NCBI GenBank assembly: GCA_028681035.1
Contig: JAQUJJ010000036.1
Coordinates: 1 to 28,599 of the forward strand
Source: Candidatus Cloacimonadota bacterium
GTDB lineage: Bacteria > Cloacimonadota > Cloacimonadia > Cloacimonadales > Cloacimonadaceae
Direction of reading: 5' to 3'
DNA: 28,599 nt
The notes beneath the pieces were generated by a model, which saw only the letters and a list, made by a program, of their open reading frames with translations, searched no databases and was not told the origin of the DNA. A program made the translations under genes and the position numbers. Shown here one piece after another: positions 1-7,204 of this stretch; positions within the stretch are counted from its first letter, which is position 1; each line of letters opens with the position of its first letter.

Positions 1-13
1 CTCTCTGGTTCAT
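1..13 (-). CDS. Start of a minus-strand gene cut by the window edge
   Basis: An ATG on the minus strand (complement of 11-13) has a GGAG ribosome-binding site (complement of 19-22) five bases upstream. Only Met-Asn-Gln-Arg is visible before the edge, so no product can be named. The good Shine-Dalgarno spacing is the only evidence. The gene would point away from the repeat block at 120-427. Confidence 0.4.
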
Positions 14-119
14 TGTTGTCTCCTTTTACGAAAGTACTTGGGGACAACTTTTTGTTAGTGCTGCAATTTATGCAATGTTTTTTTTCATGCTCAGTAGCGA
101 AAACTCGTTTTCTGGGTGG

Positions 120-193
120 TTGACTTAGAAATCGGCGTGAATATCTTGGGAGAAAAAGCACTATAACTTATTATTCGCCGATTTCTGAGTTAA
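120..193 (+). repeat. Wobble-paired hairpin element, class A, copy 1
   Basis: The left arm 120-137 (TTGACTTAGAAATCGGCG) and right arm 176-193 (CGCCGATTTCTGAGTTAA) form an 18-bp stem around a 38-nt loop. All positions pair if G122-U191 and U126-G187 wobbles are allowed. The same tips and wobble positions recur at 9001-9076 and 27452-27525 with the same AATCGGC core, and at 223-298 and 27554-27627 with another core. The loop is not conserved. Confidence 0.85.
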
Positions 194-222
194 AATAATA
201 TGGGTGACTTTCCGCTATAGTG

Positions 223-298
223 TTTAACTCACAATTACGCTGGGTTATAGCAGGGTTGGCTGTGTACAAAGCTTGTCGCAGCGTAATTGTAAGTCAAA
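223..298 (-). repeat. Wobble-paired hairpin element, class B, copy 1
   Basis: Read on the minus strand, the arms are TTTGACTTACAATTACGCTG (complement of 279-298) and CAGCGTAATTGTGAGTTAAA (complement of 223-242). They form a 20-bp stem with two G-U wobbles at the same tip positions as class A. The inner core (CAATTACGCTG) is unrelated to class A. The element faces copy A1, tip to tip, with 29 bases between them. Confidence 0.85.
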
Positions 299-303
299 CC
301 CCG

Positions 304-322
304 CAGCGTAATTGTAAGTCAA
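304..322 (-). repeat. Extra solo copy of the class B arm
   Basis: CAGCGTAATTGTAAGTCAA repeats the right arm of the preceding element (279-297) exactly, 25 bases further on and after a short CCCCG-containing linker. It has no partner arm of its own. It could be a partial duplication or remnant of a second element. The copy at 27554-27627 lacks this extra arm. Confidence 0.8.
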
Positions 323-329
323 CAGCTTT

Positions 330-418
330 TTCCTTGCTTGTATTGCCCTATCATTGCCCACCCATTGCCCTCCACATGGACAATGAGTGGGCAATGATAG
401 GGCAATACAAGCAAGGAA
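330..418. repeat. Long near-perfect hairpin, CCTTGCTT family (C1)
   Basis: Arms 330-367 and 381-418 form a 38-bp inverted repeat with one non-Watson-Crick position (C362 opposite A386, which is a G-U pair on the minus strand) and a 13-base loop. It lies nine bases past the stop of the minus-strand AEC gene, so it may end or protect that transcript, but no U-run follows. Tips CCTTGCTT and AAGCAAGG recur at 20910-21019, and partly at 15113-15220 and 27635-27720. The stretch 14-427 holds no other gene. Confidence 0.85.
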
Positions 419-427
419 GGAGCTAAA

Positions 428-1336
428 TTAAAAGGGGCGGAAAAAATAGATGAGCAAAGGAATGTAGAACAGCGCGATAAAGATGGAGATGGATACGCAA
501 GTGGCGGCAAACTCCCTGTCCATATTTTCCAGATTGGCGAAAATAAGGGTGTTAAAGCCGATGGGCAGCGCGGAATTTACTATCACCACGGTGCGGGTGA
601 TGCCCTGTAAATCCAAAATGGTAGCCAAAAGGACTCCGATTGCCAAGCCAATTCCCATACGGATAAACACCGCTAACAGTGCCTTGCCGAGGTTGTTTGT
701 TTTAGGCTCAAAATATAAGCCCAGAGCAATCATCACCAAGGGAACGGTAGGCTGACCGATCAGGTTCAAAAAGTTTAGAGCTACGGGTGCCATCTGCACT
801 CCGCCAAGTTTCCAGCCAAAGGCTATCAGCATTGCCCACAGCGGGGGCAGGCGCAGGAATTTGCTCCAGTCTATTTTGTCCGAATGGCTATTTTCGCCGT
901 ATTTTATAGCGTTATAGTAGGTGAAGGTGAAGATCATGAAGGTGTTGCCGATATCAAAGAGCGTAGCCCTTGCCAAGCCTTCGTTACCAAAAGCTGCGGC
1001 AAAGAAAGGCAGAGAATAGGCAGTATTCATGATCATTGTCCCCACCAAAAAGCTGCCAAACATGGGGCGGGGCATCTTTAAACGTTTGCCTACTAAGCTG
1101 GAGATAAGGAACATCAGCATCACCACCGCCATTGCCAGAAAGGGAATGTAAATCATATCCGCAACTAGCTTTACATTGGAGATAGCAATAATCGTAAGCG
1201 CAGGCAGAGTAACGGTTAACACGAGGCGAAGCAGGACGGGGGCATCCTCTTTGGAAAGCAGCTTTAGCTTTTTAAAGGCAATGCCGGCGAAGAACGCCAG
1301 AATAAGCGGGATTATCTTTTCTACAAATGGGTTCAT
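428..1336 (-). CDS. AEC-family (auxin efflux carrier-like) membrane transporter
   Basis: A 302-residue, very hydrophobic protein of eight to ten membrane segments. It opens with a helix ending in a FKKLKLLSKED loop, followed by an LVLTVTLPAL helix, the usual N-terminal layout of the auxin efflux carrier/malonate transporter family (PF03547), and has about the normal family length. Bacterial members export or exchange small organic anions such as malate or malonate; the substrate cannot be read from sequence. Its ATG overlaps the stop of the upstream PiT gene (ATGA), so the two are translationally coupled. The DUF47-PiT-AEC order suggests anion homeostasis, which is inference. The 3' end abuts the long hairpin at 330-418. 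Confidence 0.85.
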   Translation of the reverse strand: MNPFVEKIIPLILAFFAGIAFKKLKLLSKEDAPVLLRLVLTVTLPALTIIAISNVKLVADMIYIPFLAMAVVMLMFLISSLVGKRLKMPRPMFGSFLVGTMIMNTAYSLPFFAAAFGNEGLARATLFDIGNTFMIFTFTYYNAIKYGENSHSDKIDWSKFLRLPPLWAMLIAFGWKLGGVQMAPVALNFLNLIGQPTVPLVMIALGLYFEPKTNNLGKALLAVFIRMGIGLAIGVLLATILDLQGITRTVVIVNSALPIGFNTLIFANLENMDREFAATCVSISIFIALFYIPLLIYFFRPF

Positions 1337-2823
1337 TTAGCTTTCAGGAGCAGATAAAAGCTACGGTAAAGGATATCTAAATTGGCATTGATATCATGGT
1401 TCTTGGTTTTTGCAGCGGGATTAGTTTCATCCGAGGATAACCGCCAACTTGGGAACTTAGCCAAATCTGCTGCCAATTGCCATTTGTGGCGATAATTGCG
1501 CTCGTTGATATCTTGTAAAGCTTTCCATTGTTCTGCGCTAAAACGTTTGATCATGCCTTTTTCTTGTAATATGGCAGTGTCTATTTTCATCTTGTGAACT
1601 TCTGTTACTTGAATAATGTCTAGCAATTCTTCGTGGCTAAAGGTACTCTGTTCTTTTAGCTCGTTAAACAGGGCAACTTCGTTCTCAAAAGTGCGTCCGT
1701 TCACTGTGGAAAAGTGTTTGGTGTCGTATCCTTGCTTTTCAATTTGGGTTATGGTAACTCTATCGAACACATAGCTTACATCCATGTTTACAGTCTGTTC
1801 AAACACGTTTTGGATGATGAATAGTGCAACAAAAGAGAAGAAAAAAGCAATCACAGGAGCCGCCACCCAGGCTATGGATATCTTGCCTAAAATGTTGTAA
1901 CGGATATTCTTGCCTCCCTTAGCAAGTCCTATGCCAACTATTGCCCCTACGATAACTTGAGAGGAGGAAACAGGAACCAGCGGAATAGTAGGCAACCCTA
2001 AGCTATGCAGAAGGTTGTATAGCCCACGCGAAGAAAACATAAACAACACAATCGCCTCTGATGAAAGGGCAATAAGTGCCGTTAAAGGGGATAACTGAAA
2101 TAGGTCTTTGCCCACTGTGCGCATAACTTTGTGGGAATAAGTGTAAATACCAACAATAATGGACACCGCACCCAGTATGTATAGCTGTAACACGCCGCTT
2201 AATACAAAATATCCACCGATATTGAGGTCTTTGAAAGGAGTTACGGGAACAAAAACACCCACTACGTTGGCAATATTATTGGCACCAAGGCTATATGCGC
2301 CAAAAGCACCGATAACGATTAAGCCTAAGCGCGTGTAAAAATCCTGCTCTAGCAAATGCACCTTGGAACGGTTTACCCGGTTGCGAAAGAGGTAATATAA
2401 ACCTGCTGCAATCACAGCCGCTAATAAAAAAGCACTAACCCAACTGGAGGCAATGGTTAATAAACTGCGGTAGTCCGTAATCCTGTGTGAGAAGTAGTTC
2501 CAGCCAATTATAGCACCTACTATTGTCTGGGAGGTGGATACGGGAATGCCCGTGCGCACAATAACCGTGATGGTTGCAGCAGCAGCAAGCGCAACCGTGA
2601 AAGCACCGCCCAAAGCATCTACGCTGCCCAGCCTGCCTAGAGTGCCAGAGGGTCCACTGCCTTCCAGAATTGCTCCCAATGCGATGAAGATGGCAGCAAT
2701 TAGAGCGGCGGATTTGAATTTCAGCATTCGGGTTTCCACCGCTGCACCAAAGATGTTGCCTGTGTCGTTTGCCCCTAAAGACCAGCCCAGAAACAAACCG
2801 CTAAGCAGATAAACAAATATCAT
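1333..2823 (-). CDS. PiT-family inorganic phosphate (anion) transporter with C-terminal extension
   Basis: A 496-residue integral membrane protein. The two family signature motifs appear as an internal duplication: GANDTGNIFG at about residues 17-26 and GANNIANVVG at about 180-189. Each is followed by a serine-rich loop (PVSTSQTIVGAIIG near 94-107, PVSSSQVIVGAIVG in the second half). PiT proteins move phosphate, or sometimes sulfate, with Na+ or H+. After the last helix, at about residue 340, there is a soluble tail of some 155 residues that is not part of the basic PiT fold and that I do not recognise. The gene starts three bases after the stop of the DUF47 gene, its usual regulatory partner, and overlaps the AEC gene by ATGA. 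Confidence 0.9.
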   Translation of the reverse strand: MIFVYLLSGLFLGWSLGANDTGNIFGAAVETRMLKFKSAALIAAIFIALGAILEGSGPSGTLGRLGSVDALGGAFTVALAAAATITVIVRTGIPVSTSQTIVGAIIGWNYFSHRITDYRSLLTIASSWVSAFLLAAVIAAGLYYLFRNRVNRSKVHLLEQDFYTRLGLIVIGAFGAYSLGANNIANVVGVFVPVTPFKDLNIGGYFVLSGVLQLYILGAVSIIVGIYTYSHKVMRTVGKDLFQLSPLTALIALSSEAIVLFMFSSRGLYNLLHSLGLPTIPLVPVSSSQVIVGAIVGIGLAKGGKNIRYNILGKISIAWVAAPVIAFFFSFVALFIIQNVFEQTVNMDVSYVFDRVTITQIEKQGYDTKHFSTVNGRTFENEVALFNELKEQSTFSHEELLDIIQVTEVHKMKIDTAILQEKGMIKRFSAEQWKALQDINERNYRHKWQLAADLAKFPSWRLSSDETNPAAKTKNHDINANLDILYRSFYLLLKAK

Positions 2824-2826
2824 TGC

Positions 2827-3471
2827 TTATAGCTGTCTCTTAATGGTGTAAATGGAGAGGCGATCGCAAACAGCCTGTGCATAATCTGAAATCTTCTCGA
2901 CATGAATGGCAAAAAAACGCAACTGGCTCTTGTGGGCTAGCTCGATGTCCAAAGAGAATATCAAACGGCGCAGCTTTTCCCCAATGTTATCTGCTTCATG
3001 CTCGAAAAAGTAAACCTTGTGGATATAGTTATTCACTGCCGCCAAATCCCTGAAGAAGGAACGTACGGCATAAACAAGCTGTTCCACTGCTGCCACGGAA
3101 GCTTTGGTAGTTTGCATCCACAGGTCATCCAGTACAGAGGGAATTTCGGGCATTTCTATAGAGAACTGGGCTAAAGTATCCTTCATATTGTCTATCACTT
3201 CATCGGTGTTTTCCAAGATAGCTAGCACATCTCCACGGTTTTCGGGAATCAAGGTGCGTTCATACAGGAAGCGTTCAATGCCCACCCGTAAATCATCTGC
3301 TCTATGTTCATTATCGCGGATTTGGCTAAGCCTTTCCTCGAATTGTTGCAGCCTACCCTGAAGGTAGTCATCCATTGCAAGCTGAAATGTCATTGCCGAA
3401 TCACTAACGATATCCAGAAAAGTATCGAGTTGTGCTTCAATGAAACGTGTTGTTTTTAGAATAAGCGGCAT
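2827..3471 (-). CDS. DUF47/PhoU-like phosphate transport accessory protein
   Basis: A 214-residue, all-helical acidic protein resembling the DUF47 (PF01865) family, distant PhoU relatives that pair with PiT permeases and are thought to modulate them. Features include a heptad-like central region with NREHRADDL-type character (DNEHRADDLR) and a second EHEADNIGEKLRRLIF segment, the two half-repeats typical of PhoU folds. The start at 3471 is chosen because GGAG lies six bases upstream; a longer frame begins at 3489 without such a site. First gene of the DUF47-PiT-AEC operon, behind a promoter-like sequence at 3514-3542. Confidence 0.88.
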   Translation of the reverse strand: MPLILKTTRFIEAQLDTFLDIVSDSAMTFQLAMDDYLQGRLQQFEERLSQIRDNEHRADDLRVGIERFLYERTLIPENRGDVLAILENTDEVIDNMKDTLAQFSIEMPEIPSVLDDLWMQTTKASVAAVEQLVYAVRSFFRDLAAVNNYIHKVYFFEHEADNIGEKLRRLIFSLDIELAHKSQLRFFAIHVEKISDYAQAVCDRLSIYTIKRQL

Positions 3472-3513
3472 GTTATCTCCTGATACCAATATAACTAACT
3501 GGAGTAGCCTTCA

Positions 3514-3542
3514 CAATAATTATTCAGTTGCCATTCTGTCAA
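3514..3542 (-). promoter_or_regulatory. Sigma70-like promoter of the DUF47-PiT-AEC operon
   Basis: On the minus strand TTGACA (complement of 3537-3542) is followed after 17 bases by TTATTG, or after 18 by TATTGT (complement of 3513-3519). This gives a leader of about 35 bases before the GGAG site and ATG at 3471. The -35 is perfect; the -10 is imperfect. Confidence 0.5.
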
Positions 3543-3564
3543 GCGTGATTTTAGCTGGTTCAAT

Positions 3565-3594
3565 AAAAAAGCCACGGATTGGGTTATCCGCGGC
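3565..3594 (-). terminator. Rho-independent terminator of the sigma/anti-sigma/Spy operon
   Basis: A GC-rich hairpin (arms GCCACGGAT and ATCCGCGGC, 3571-3594, one mismatch) is followed on the minus strand by six U residues (3565-3570). It lies about 40 bases past the stop of the Spy-like gene and just upstream of the promoter at 3514-3542, so it separates the two operons. Confidence 0.7.
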
Positions 3595-3635
3595 TTAGTT
3601 TGTGTGTTGCTGAGGAGGGTGTTTTTATAGCAAGT

Positions 3636-4199
3636 CTATTTGTCTTTATCTGTTTCACAGTCTGAGCAATCGCCCATGTGTTTGCCCCTACCCATGCCGT
3701 CTTTCATGCCTTTACCACCTTGCATACCCTGCATTTGGTGTTTTTGTCCCATATTCTGCATCATGCTTTTCTTCATGATTTCTTTTTGGGCGGGAGTAAG
3801 TTCTTTTACGATAGCTGCCATCATGTCTATTCTGGCATCTGCGAGGACGTTTTGTTTGGCAAAGACATTCTTATTTATTGTCTTAGCTTGGTTGAAGTTT
3901 TCAGCTTTCATGGCAGCGTGCATATCTATTTTCAGGTTCTCGATTTCTGCCTCGAGGGTGTTTTTTGTTTTATTGAATCCAGTTTTTAGTTCGTCAATCT
4001 TTTTCTGTTGAGCAGGGGTAAGTTCCATAGCTTCTATGCACTTCATATCCATGCCGCCGCCCATTCCTCTATTCATACCCGGGTGTTGTTTCATCATCTT
4101 GGGGTGGTTTGGCATTTTTGCTTTCATTCCAACAGGTTGTGCGATAAGTGTGCTGCTTAAAAGCAGTAGTGCGATTCCTAATATCATTAGTCTTTTCAT
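3636..4199 (-). CDS. Spy/CpxP-like periplasmic protein, Met/His-rich
   Basis: A 187-residue exported protein. A signal peptide (MKRLMILGIALLLLSSTLIA) is followed by a Met/His/Pro/Gly-rich segment (about 24-52). Two LTPAQ motifs (about 61-65 and 138-142) match the LTxxQ signature of the Spy/CpxP family, with a charged helical hairpin between them. The tail is again Met/His/Lys-rich and ends with a CSDC pair. Family members are ATP-independent periplasmic chaperones or metal-stress proteins. The Met, His and Cys content suggests binding of soft metals such as copper, which is inference. It overlaps the preceding gene by ATGA, with a GGAG site, and is the last gene of the ECF-sigma operon. Confidence 0.8.
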   Translation of the reverse strand: MKRLMILGIALLLLSSTLIAQPVGMKAKMPNHPKMMKQHPGMNRGMGGGMDMKCIEAMELTPAQQKKIDELKTGFNKTKNTLEAEIENLKIDMHAAMKAENFNQAKTINKNVFAKQNVLADARIDMMAAIVKELTPAQKEIMKKSMMQNMGQKHQMQGMQGGKGMKDGMGRGKHMGDCSDCETDKDK

Positions 4200-4648
4200 G
4201 GTTTTCTCCTATTTCTGATTTTTTGAAATTGTTGGGAACGGTCTTGAATATGTTTGATGCGCCTTTGGAAGTGTTCCCGGGCTTCTTCGGCACTCATGGT
4301 TTTACGGTATGCGAGAATATTTCCGCCCAGAGTGCGCTCCAGCTGGTTTTGCGCAATAAGGGAGGAATCTATGATACTTGCTATTTTAGCTTCATCCAGG
4401 GGGTCTTTGGAAAGTTCTTGCATTAAGTTCAATTTAGTATTGTTAAAGCGTTCGCGGAGCTTGTCTATCTCCGGATCCTGCGTCATGAATCTGGGTTCCG
4501 CAGGCATTCCACCTCCCCTATGCTCAGACTGATGAGGAGGGGGGCAAGATGGATGTACGAACACGCGAAAGTAAATAAAGCTTCCCAATACTGCTACATT
4601 AAAGCTAAGTGATATAAATAGCAGGATTGCCAGCCAGCGCTTACTCAT
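4196..4648 (-). CDS. Membrane-anchored Spy/CpxP-like (metal-resistance type) protein
   Basis: A 150-residue protein with one N-terminal membrane segment (about 5-28), a short Pro/His/Cys-bearing linker, and a helical domain rich in E, R, K and Q (about 55-150) of the type placed in the heavy-metal-resistance/CpxP superfamily. It lacks clear LTxxQ motifs, unlike its downstream neighbour. The start at 4648 is preferred over the longer frame at 4681: GGAG sits eight bases upstream, and the predicted membrane segment then begins almost at residue 1. The ATG lies inside the end of the anti-sigma gene (ATGAGTAA). It may be a periplasmic sensor or co-regulator of the sigma factor, as CnrX is for CnrH/CnrY; that parallel is inference. 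Confidence 0.7.
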   Translation of the reverse strand: MSKRWLAILLFISLSFNVAVLGSFIYFRVFVHPSCPPPHQSEHRGGGMPAEPRFMTQDPEIDKLRERFNNTKLNLMQELSKDPLDEAKIASIIDSSLIAQNQLERTLGGNILAYRKTMSAEEAREHFQRRIKHIQDRSQQFQKIRNRRKP

Positions 4649-5081
4649 TAGTTTCTCCAATGCTGTAATAGCTATCAACAAGTGTGTTTTCGCCGAAATA
4701 AACCGAGCTTACTTCAATAGTGGAAACATTGCTTACTTCGGGAGTAGTTTTAAAGCTCTGCACGCCTACTTGCGCTCCTGCCCAAAAGCTGAAGAATACC
4801 GCCACCACCGCAGTTGCCGTGGCGAGTTGGAATCTTCTGGCTAGGTTGGGACGCTGCTTATCGAGGCGGTTAACCTTATCCATGATTTGGGCATGAACCC
4901 AAGCAGGTGGTTCGGGGATGGAAGAAGCAGTTAGCAAGAGACGCAATTTCTCAGCATCAGCTTGCCAGGTTTGGCAGGCGGTGCATGAAGCCAGATGCTG
5001 GTTCAGCGGTGCATGGTGGCGGGCTTTTAGTTCGCCATCTAGCTTGAGGTCAATGTAGTGTTTTGCAGTGTTGCATCTCAT
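4641..5081 (-). CDS. Zinc-finger anti-sigma factor, single-pass membrane protein
   Basis: A 146-residue protein. The N-terminal H-x3-C-x2-C motif (H29, C33, C36; HLASCTAC) with an upstream Cys3 is the ZAS anti-sigma zinc-finger signature. A linker leads to one membrane helix (about 84-106) and a short outer domain of some 40 residues. Such proteins hold their cognate ECF sigma factor at the membrane until a signal releases it. It follows the sigma gene by 52 bases and has its own GGAG site eight bases before the ATG. The pairing with the adjacent sigma factor follows from gene order and family. Confidence 0.88.
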   Translation of the reverse strand: MRCNTAKHYIDLKLDGELKARHHAPLNQHLASCTACQTWQADAEKLRLLLTASSIPEPPAWVHAQIMDKVNRLDKQRPNLARRFQLATATAVVAVFFSFWAGAQVGVQSFKTTPEVSNVSTIEVSSVYFGENTLVDSYYSIGETNE

Positions 5082-5102
5082 GGTTCAACTCCTTCTTTTT
5101 TC

Positions 5103-5122
5103 AGATTCCCCTTGGGGATTCT
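5103..5122 (-). other. Hairpin between sigma and anti-sigma genes
   Basis: The 20-base palindrome around CCCCTTGGGG, with flanking AGATT/ATTCT pairing, sits in the 52-base gap between the sigma and anti-sigma genes. It has no U-run, so it is more likely an RNA processing or translation-balancing structure than a terminator. Weak evidence. Confidence 0.4.
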
Positions 5123-5133
5123 ACTTATGATAC

Positions 5134-5625
5134 TCATTTGTTTCCTGTTTCCTGCAAGATATTTTTCCTAAGTATGCGTTTTGCTCTCACGAGCAAGGAT
5201 TCAACGGCTTTCACGCTGATTCCCAATTGTTGCGAAATGTCTTTATAGGATAGTTTCTCATAGTATTGCAATTGAATAACGGCTGCCAATTTGGGGGGCA
5301 ATTCCAACATCGCTGCGTGTAGCACTTTATAATCTGGTTCTTTTTCTGGAGTGGATTGATCGGGGATATTTACGAACGAACTGGGATCAACGCTAATGTA
5401 GCGTGAGCGAGCTTTAAGAAAGGTCATGCACTTATTATGGGCTATCTTATAAGTATAGGAAAGTGCTGTAGCGTCCTCAATTCTGTCCAAATGTTGGTAC
5501 ACGGCTATAAAGACTTCCTGGAGGACATCCATAGCGTCTTGTTCATTTGCGCATAAGCCTACCAGATACCGGTAGATACGTTTCTCACTACTTGTCAGAA
5601 ATGCTTCAAAAAGCTCTTTCTTCAT
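5134..5625 (-). CDS. ECF-type RNA polymerase sigma factor
   Basis: A 163-residue sigma70-family protein containing only regions 2 and 4. Region 2 (about 12-75) includes the DAMDVLQEVFIAVYQHL helix and the ALSYTYKIAHNKCMTFLK -10 recognition segment. Region 4 (about 107-155) includes LELPPKLAAVIQLQYYEKLS and the helix-turn-helix YKDISQQLGISVKAVESLL. Length is normal for the ECF group. It is the first gene of an operon with its anti-sigma factor and two Spy-like periplasmic proteins, which points to an extracytoplasmic protein-folding or metal stress response. The ATG at 5625 has no clear ribosome-binding site. Confidence 0.92.
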   Translation of the reverse strand: MKKELFEAFLTSSEKRIYRYLVGLCANEQDAMDVLQEVFIAVYQHLDRIEDATALSYTYKIAHNKCMTFLKARSRYISVDPSSFVNIPDQSTPEKEPDYKVLHAAMLELPPKLAAVIQLQYYEKLSYKDISQQLGISVKAVESLLVRAKRILRKNILQETGNK

Positions 5626-5645
5626 CTATACACGACCATTAGGAT

Positions 5646-5673
5646 ATATTAGGCTAAACCTTCCTTATTGCAA
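5646..5673 (-). promoter_or_regulatory. Possible promoter of the ECF sigma operon
   Basis: On the minus strand TTGCAA (complement of 5668-5673), a 16-base spacer and TAATAT (complement of 5646-5651) precede the sigma gene by about 20 bases. The sequence resembles a housekeeping promoter. I found no convincing ECF-type GGAAC...GTC pair at usual spacing, so autoregulation is not visible here. Confidence 0.35.
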
Positions 5674-5803
5674 GTTTCAAACCAATCTTTGGCAATAAGT
5701 AGGGTCGCTCTCCGAAGCGACCAATACGTAACTAGCTTACTGCCAGTGTATTCCATTTGGCTAATAAATATACTGGTAAGTGTGAAACTAATATCAGCCA
5801 AAT
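5664..5803. repeat. Nested inverted repeats in the divergent intergenic region
   Basis: Between the sigma gene and the plus-strand permease lie CTTATTGC/GCAATAAG (5664-5671, 5692-5699), a perfect 7-bp hairpin GGTCGCT/AGCGACC (5703-5709, 5716-5722), and ATTTGGCT/AGCCAAAT (5755-5762, 5796-5803). A minus-strand frame of 87 codons across 5649-5912 looks spurious because it runs into the permease start. The region is best read as structured non-coding sequence. Confidence 0.5.
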
Positions 5804-5877
5804 CGACTCCACACTCACTCCCCAAAAACAATGCTTGACTTTCATCTAATCTTTTCAGAAGTAGTTCCCAAGTAATA

Positions 5878-7131
5878 ATGAAAAATAACAGTGTAGTATA
5901 TCTGGCATTCAAGTATCTCCGTGGTAGAAAAACCCGAGGGCTGAATCGTGCGCATTATCTTAGTCTGGCAGGAATAAGTTTGGGAGTGATGGCACTAATT
6001 TGCGTAAGCTCCGTGATGAATGGTTTTCGCTATGATATCCGCAACCGCATTGTGGGCACAAATGCAGAAATTAGAGTAAGTAACAAAGACAGCAGCCCCA
6101 TTGTTAACTACTCAAAGCTAAGCGCAGAACTGGAGGCAAAAGGCTTTCATGCTTCGCCGGTAATACGTAATGAACTGCTGCTAAAGCGAAACACTGTGGT
6201 TACTCCCAGCCTAAGCTTTGGGATTTATTTAAGCCAACAACAAAATGTATCAGGAACCTTGCAGAAAACAGACGGACAACCGGATAAACTGATGCAGGGA
6301 ATTGTAGCTGGCAACCTTGATGAGCAAGCATTTCAAGAAGGCGGCATAGTATTGGGTGCTGGACTGGCTGCCAAATTGGGAGCTTATTTGGGAGATAATA
6401 TCCAAGTATTGTCTCCTATGTTCAGCGTGCCTACTGCCTTCGGGATGATTCCCAAAGTGCGCTATCTTAAGGTGTTGGCTATCTTTACAGCGGGGATGCC
6501 GGAGTATGACCAGAATTACAGCTATATGCCTTTTGAACAGGCAGCATTCTTTGCCTCGGGCAATGATGCAGCAGATTACATAGAAATTAAGACCCCTTCT
6601 TTTACCCGTTCGCAGCATTATCTGCAACAGCTACGCAACATGTTTCCTAAATATCAGTTCGAGGATTGGAGTAGCTTCGATTCCAGCTTATATGGAGCAG
6701 TGAGGTTCGAGAAGTTTATTATGTTCGTAATCATGCTGTTTATGTTCATTATTGCCAGCTTTAACCTTACTGGAAACCTACTAAAGCTTATTTCCCAAAA
6801 GAAGCGAGAACTAGGCTTACTAAAGGCTTTGGGGCTGTCAGACGGGAATCTACGGAGTATGTTTATGATCCAATCGCTAATCCTGTGTAGTTTGGGAATT
6901 GTGCTCGGTTTGGGAGTTGGCAGTTTATTACTTGCCATTCAGGCACAGTTTGGCGTTATCAAGCTAGGGATGGGTGATTCTGGAGCTATAACTCTTCCTG
7001 TAAAAATGCTGCTGCTGGATTATTTGCTTATTATATTAGTTTCCTATCTGATAACGGTGCTAAGTGTTTTAGTGCCGCTAAAACGCATTGGCAAAATAAA
7101 CGCTGTGGAACTAATCAGACGGACTGCTTAG
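5878..7131 (+). CDS. LolC/LolE-type ABC transporter permease (FtsX fold)
   Basis: A 417-residue membrane protein with the LolC/E architecture. A first helix (about 27-50, SLAGISLGVMALICVSSV) is preceded by the KYLRGRKTRG motif. A large periplasmic domain (about 51-275) follows, then three C-terminal helices (about 281-306, 327-354 and 378-401) and a closing INAVELIR segment typical of FtsX/MacB permeases. LolCDE moves lipoproteins from the inner to the outer membrane. No LolD-type ATPase or second permease lies beside it, so the partner must be encoded elsewhere. The start has no Shine-Dalgarno site; an in-frame stop at 5836-5838 excludes a much longer form. Confidence 0.85.
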   Translation: MKNNSVVYLAFKYLRGRKTRGLNRAHYLSLAGISLGVMALICVSSVMNGFRYDIRNRIVGTNAEIRVSNKDSSPIVNYSKLSAELEAKGFHASPVIRNELLLKRNTVVTPSLSFGIYLSQQQNVSGTLQKTDGQPDKLMQGIVAGNLDEQAFQEGGIVLGAGLAAKLGAYLGDNIQVLSPMFSVPTAFGMIPKVRYLKVLAIFTAGMPEYDQNYSYMPFEQAAFFASGNDAADYIEIKTPSFTRSQHYLQQLRNMFPKYQFEDWSSFDSSLYGAVRFEKFIMFVIMLFMFIIASFNLTGNLLKLISQKKRELGLLKALGLSDGNLRSMFMIQSLILCSLGIVLGLGVGSLLLAIQAQFGVIKLGMGDSGAITLPVKMLLLDYLLIILVSYLITVLSVLVPLKRIGKINAVELIRRTA

Positions 7132-7160
7132 GCGTTTTTCCTTGCCTTAAAGTTTGTAAA

Positions 7161-7189
7161 TTGATGCAATTTGGATTATCCTTTATACT
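7161..7189 (+). promoter_or_regulatory. Promoter of the ferritin-like gene
   Basis: TTGATG (7161-7166), a 17-base spacer and TATACT (7184-7189) form a good sigma70-type promoter. Transcription would start near 7196, leaving only about 9 bases before the ATG at 7205, so the GAGGTG site (7195-7200) would be at or near the very 5' end of the mRNA. Confidence 0.55.
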
Positions 7190-7204
7190 AAAGTGAGGTG
7201 AATA

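Noticed and set aside
120..322. Integron attC sites or cassette array
   Set aside because: The right tip GTTAAA fits the GTTRRR half of an attC core, but the left tip is TTTGAC instead of YYYAAC, there are no extrahelical bases, and no cassettes lie between copies.
220..510. Coding frames across 220-426 (+) and 319-510 (-)
   Set aside because: They are translations of the palindromic repeats; the same peptide fragment appears on both strands and again near 27650.
5649..5912. Minus-strand 87-codon frame
   Set aside because: It has no ribosome-binding site, overlaps the permease start head-on, and spans several inverted repeats.
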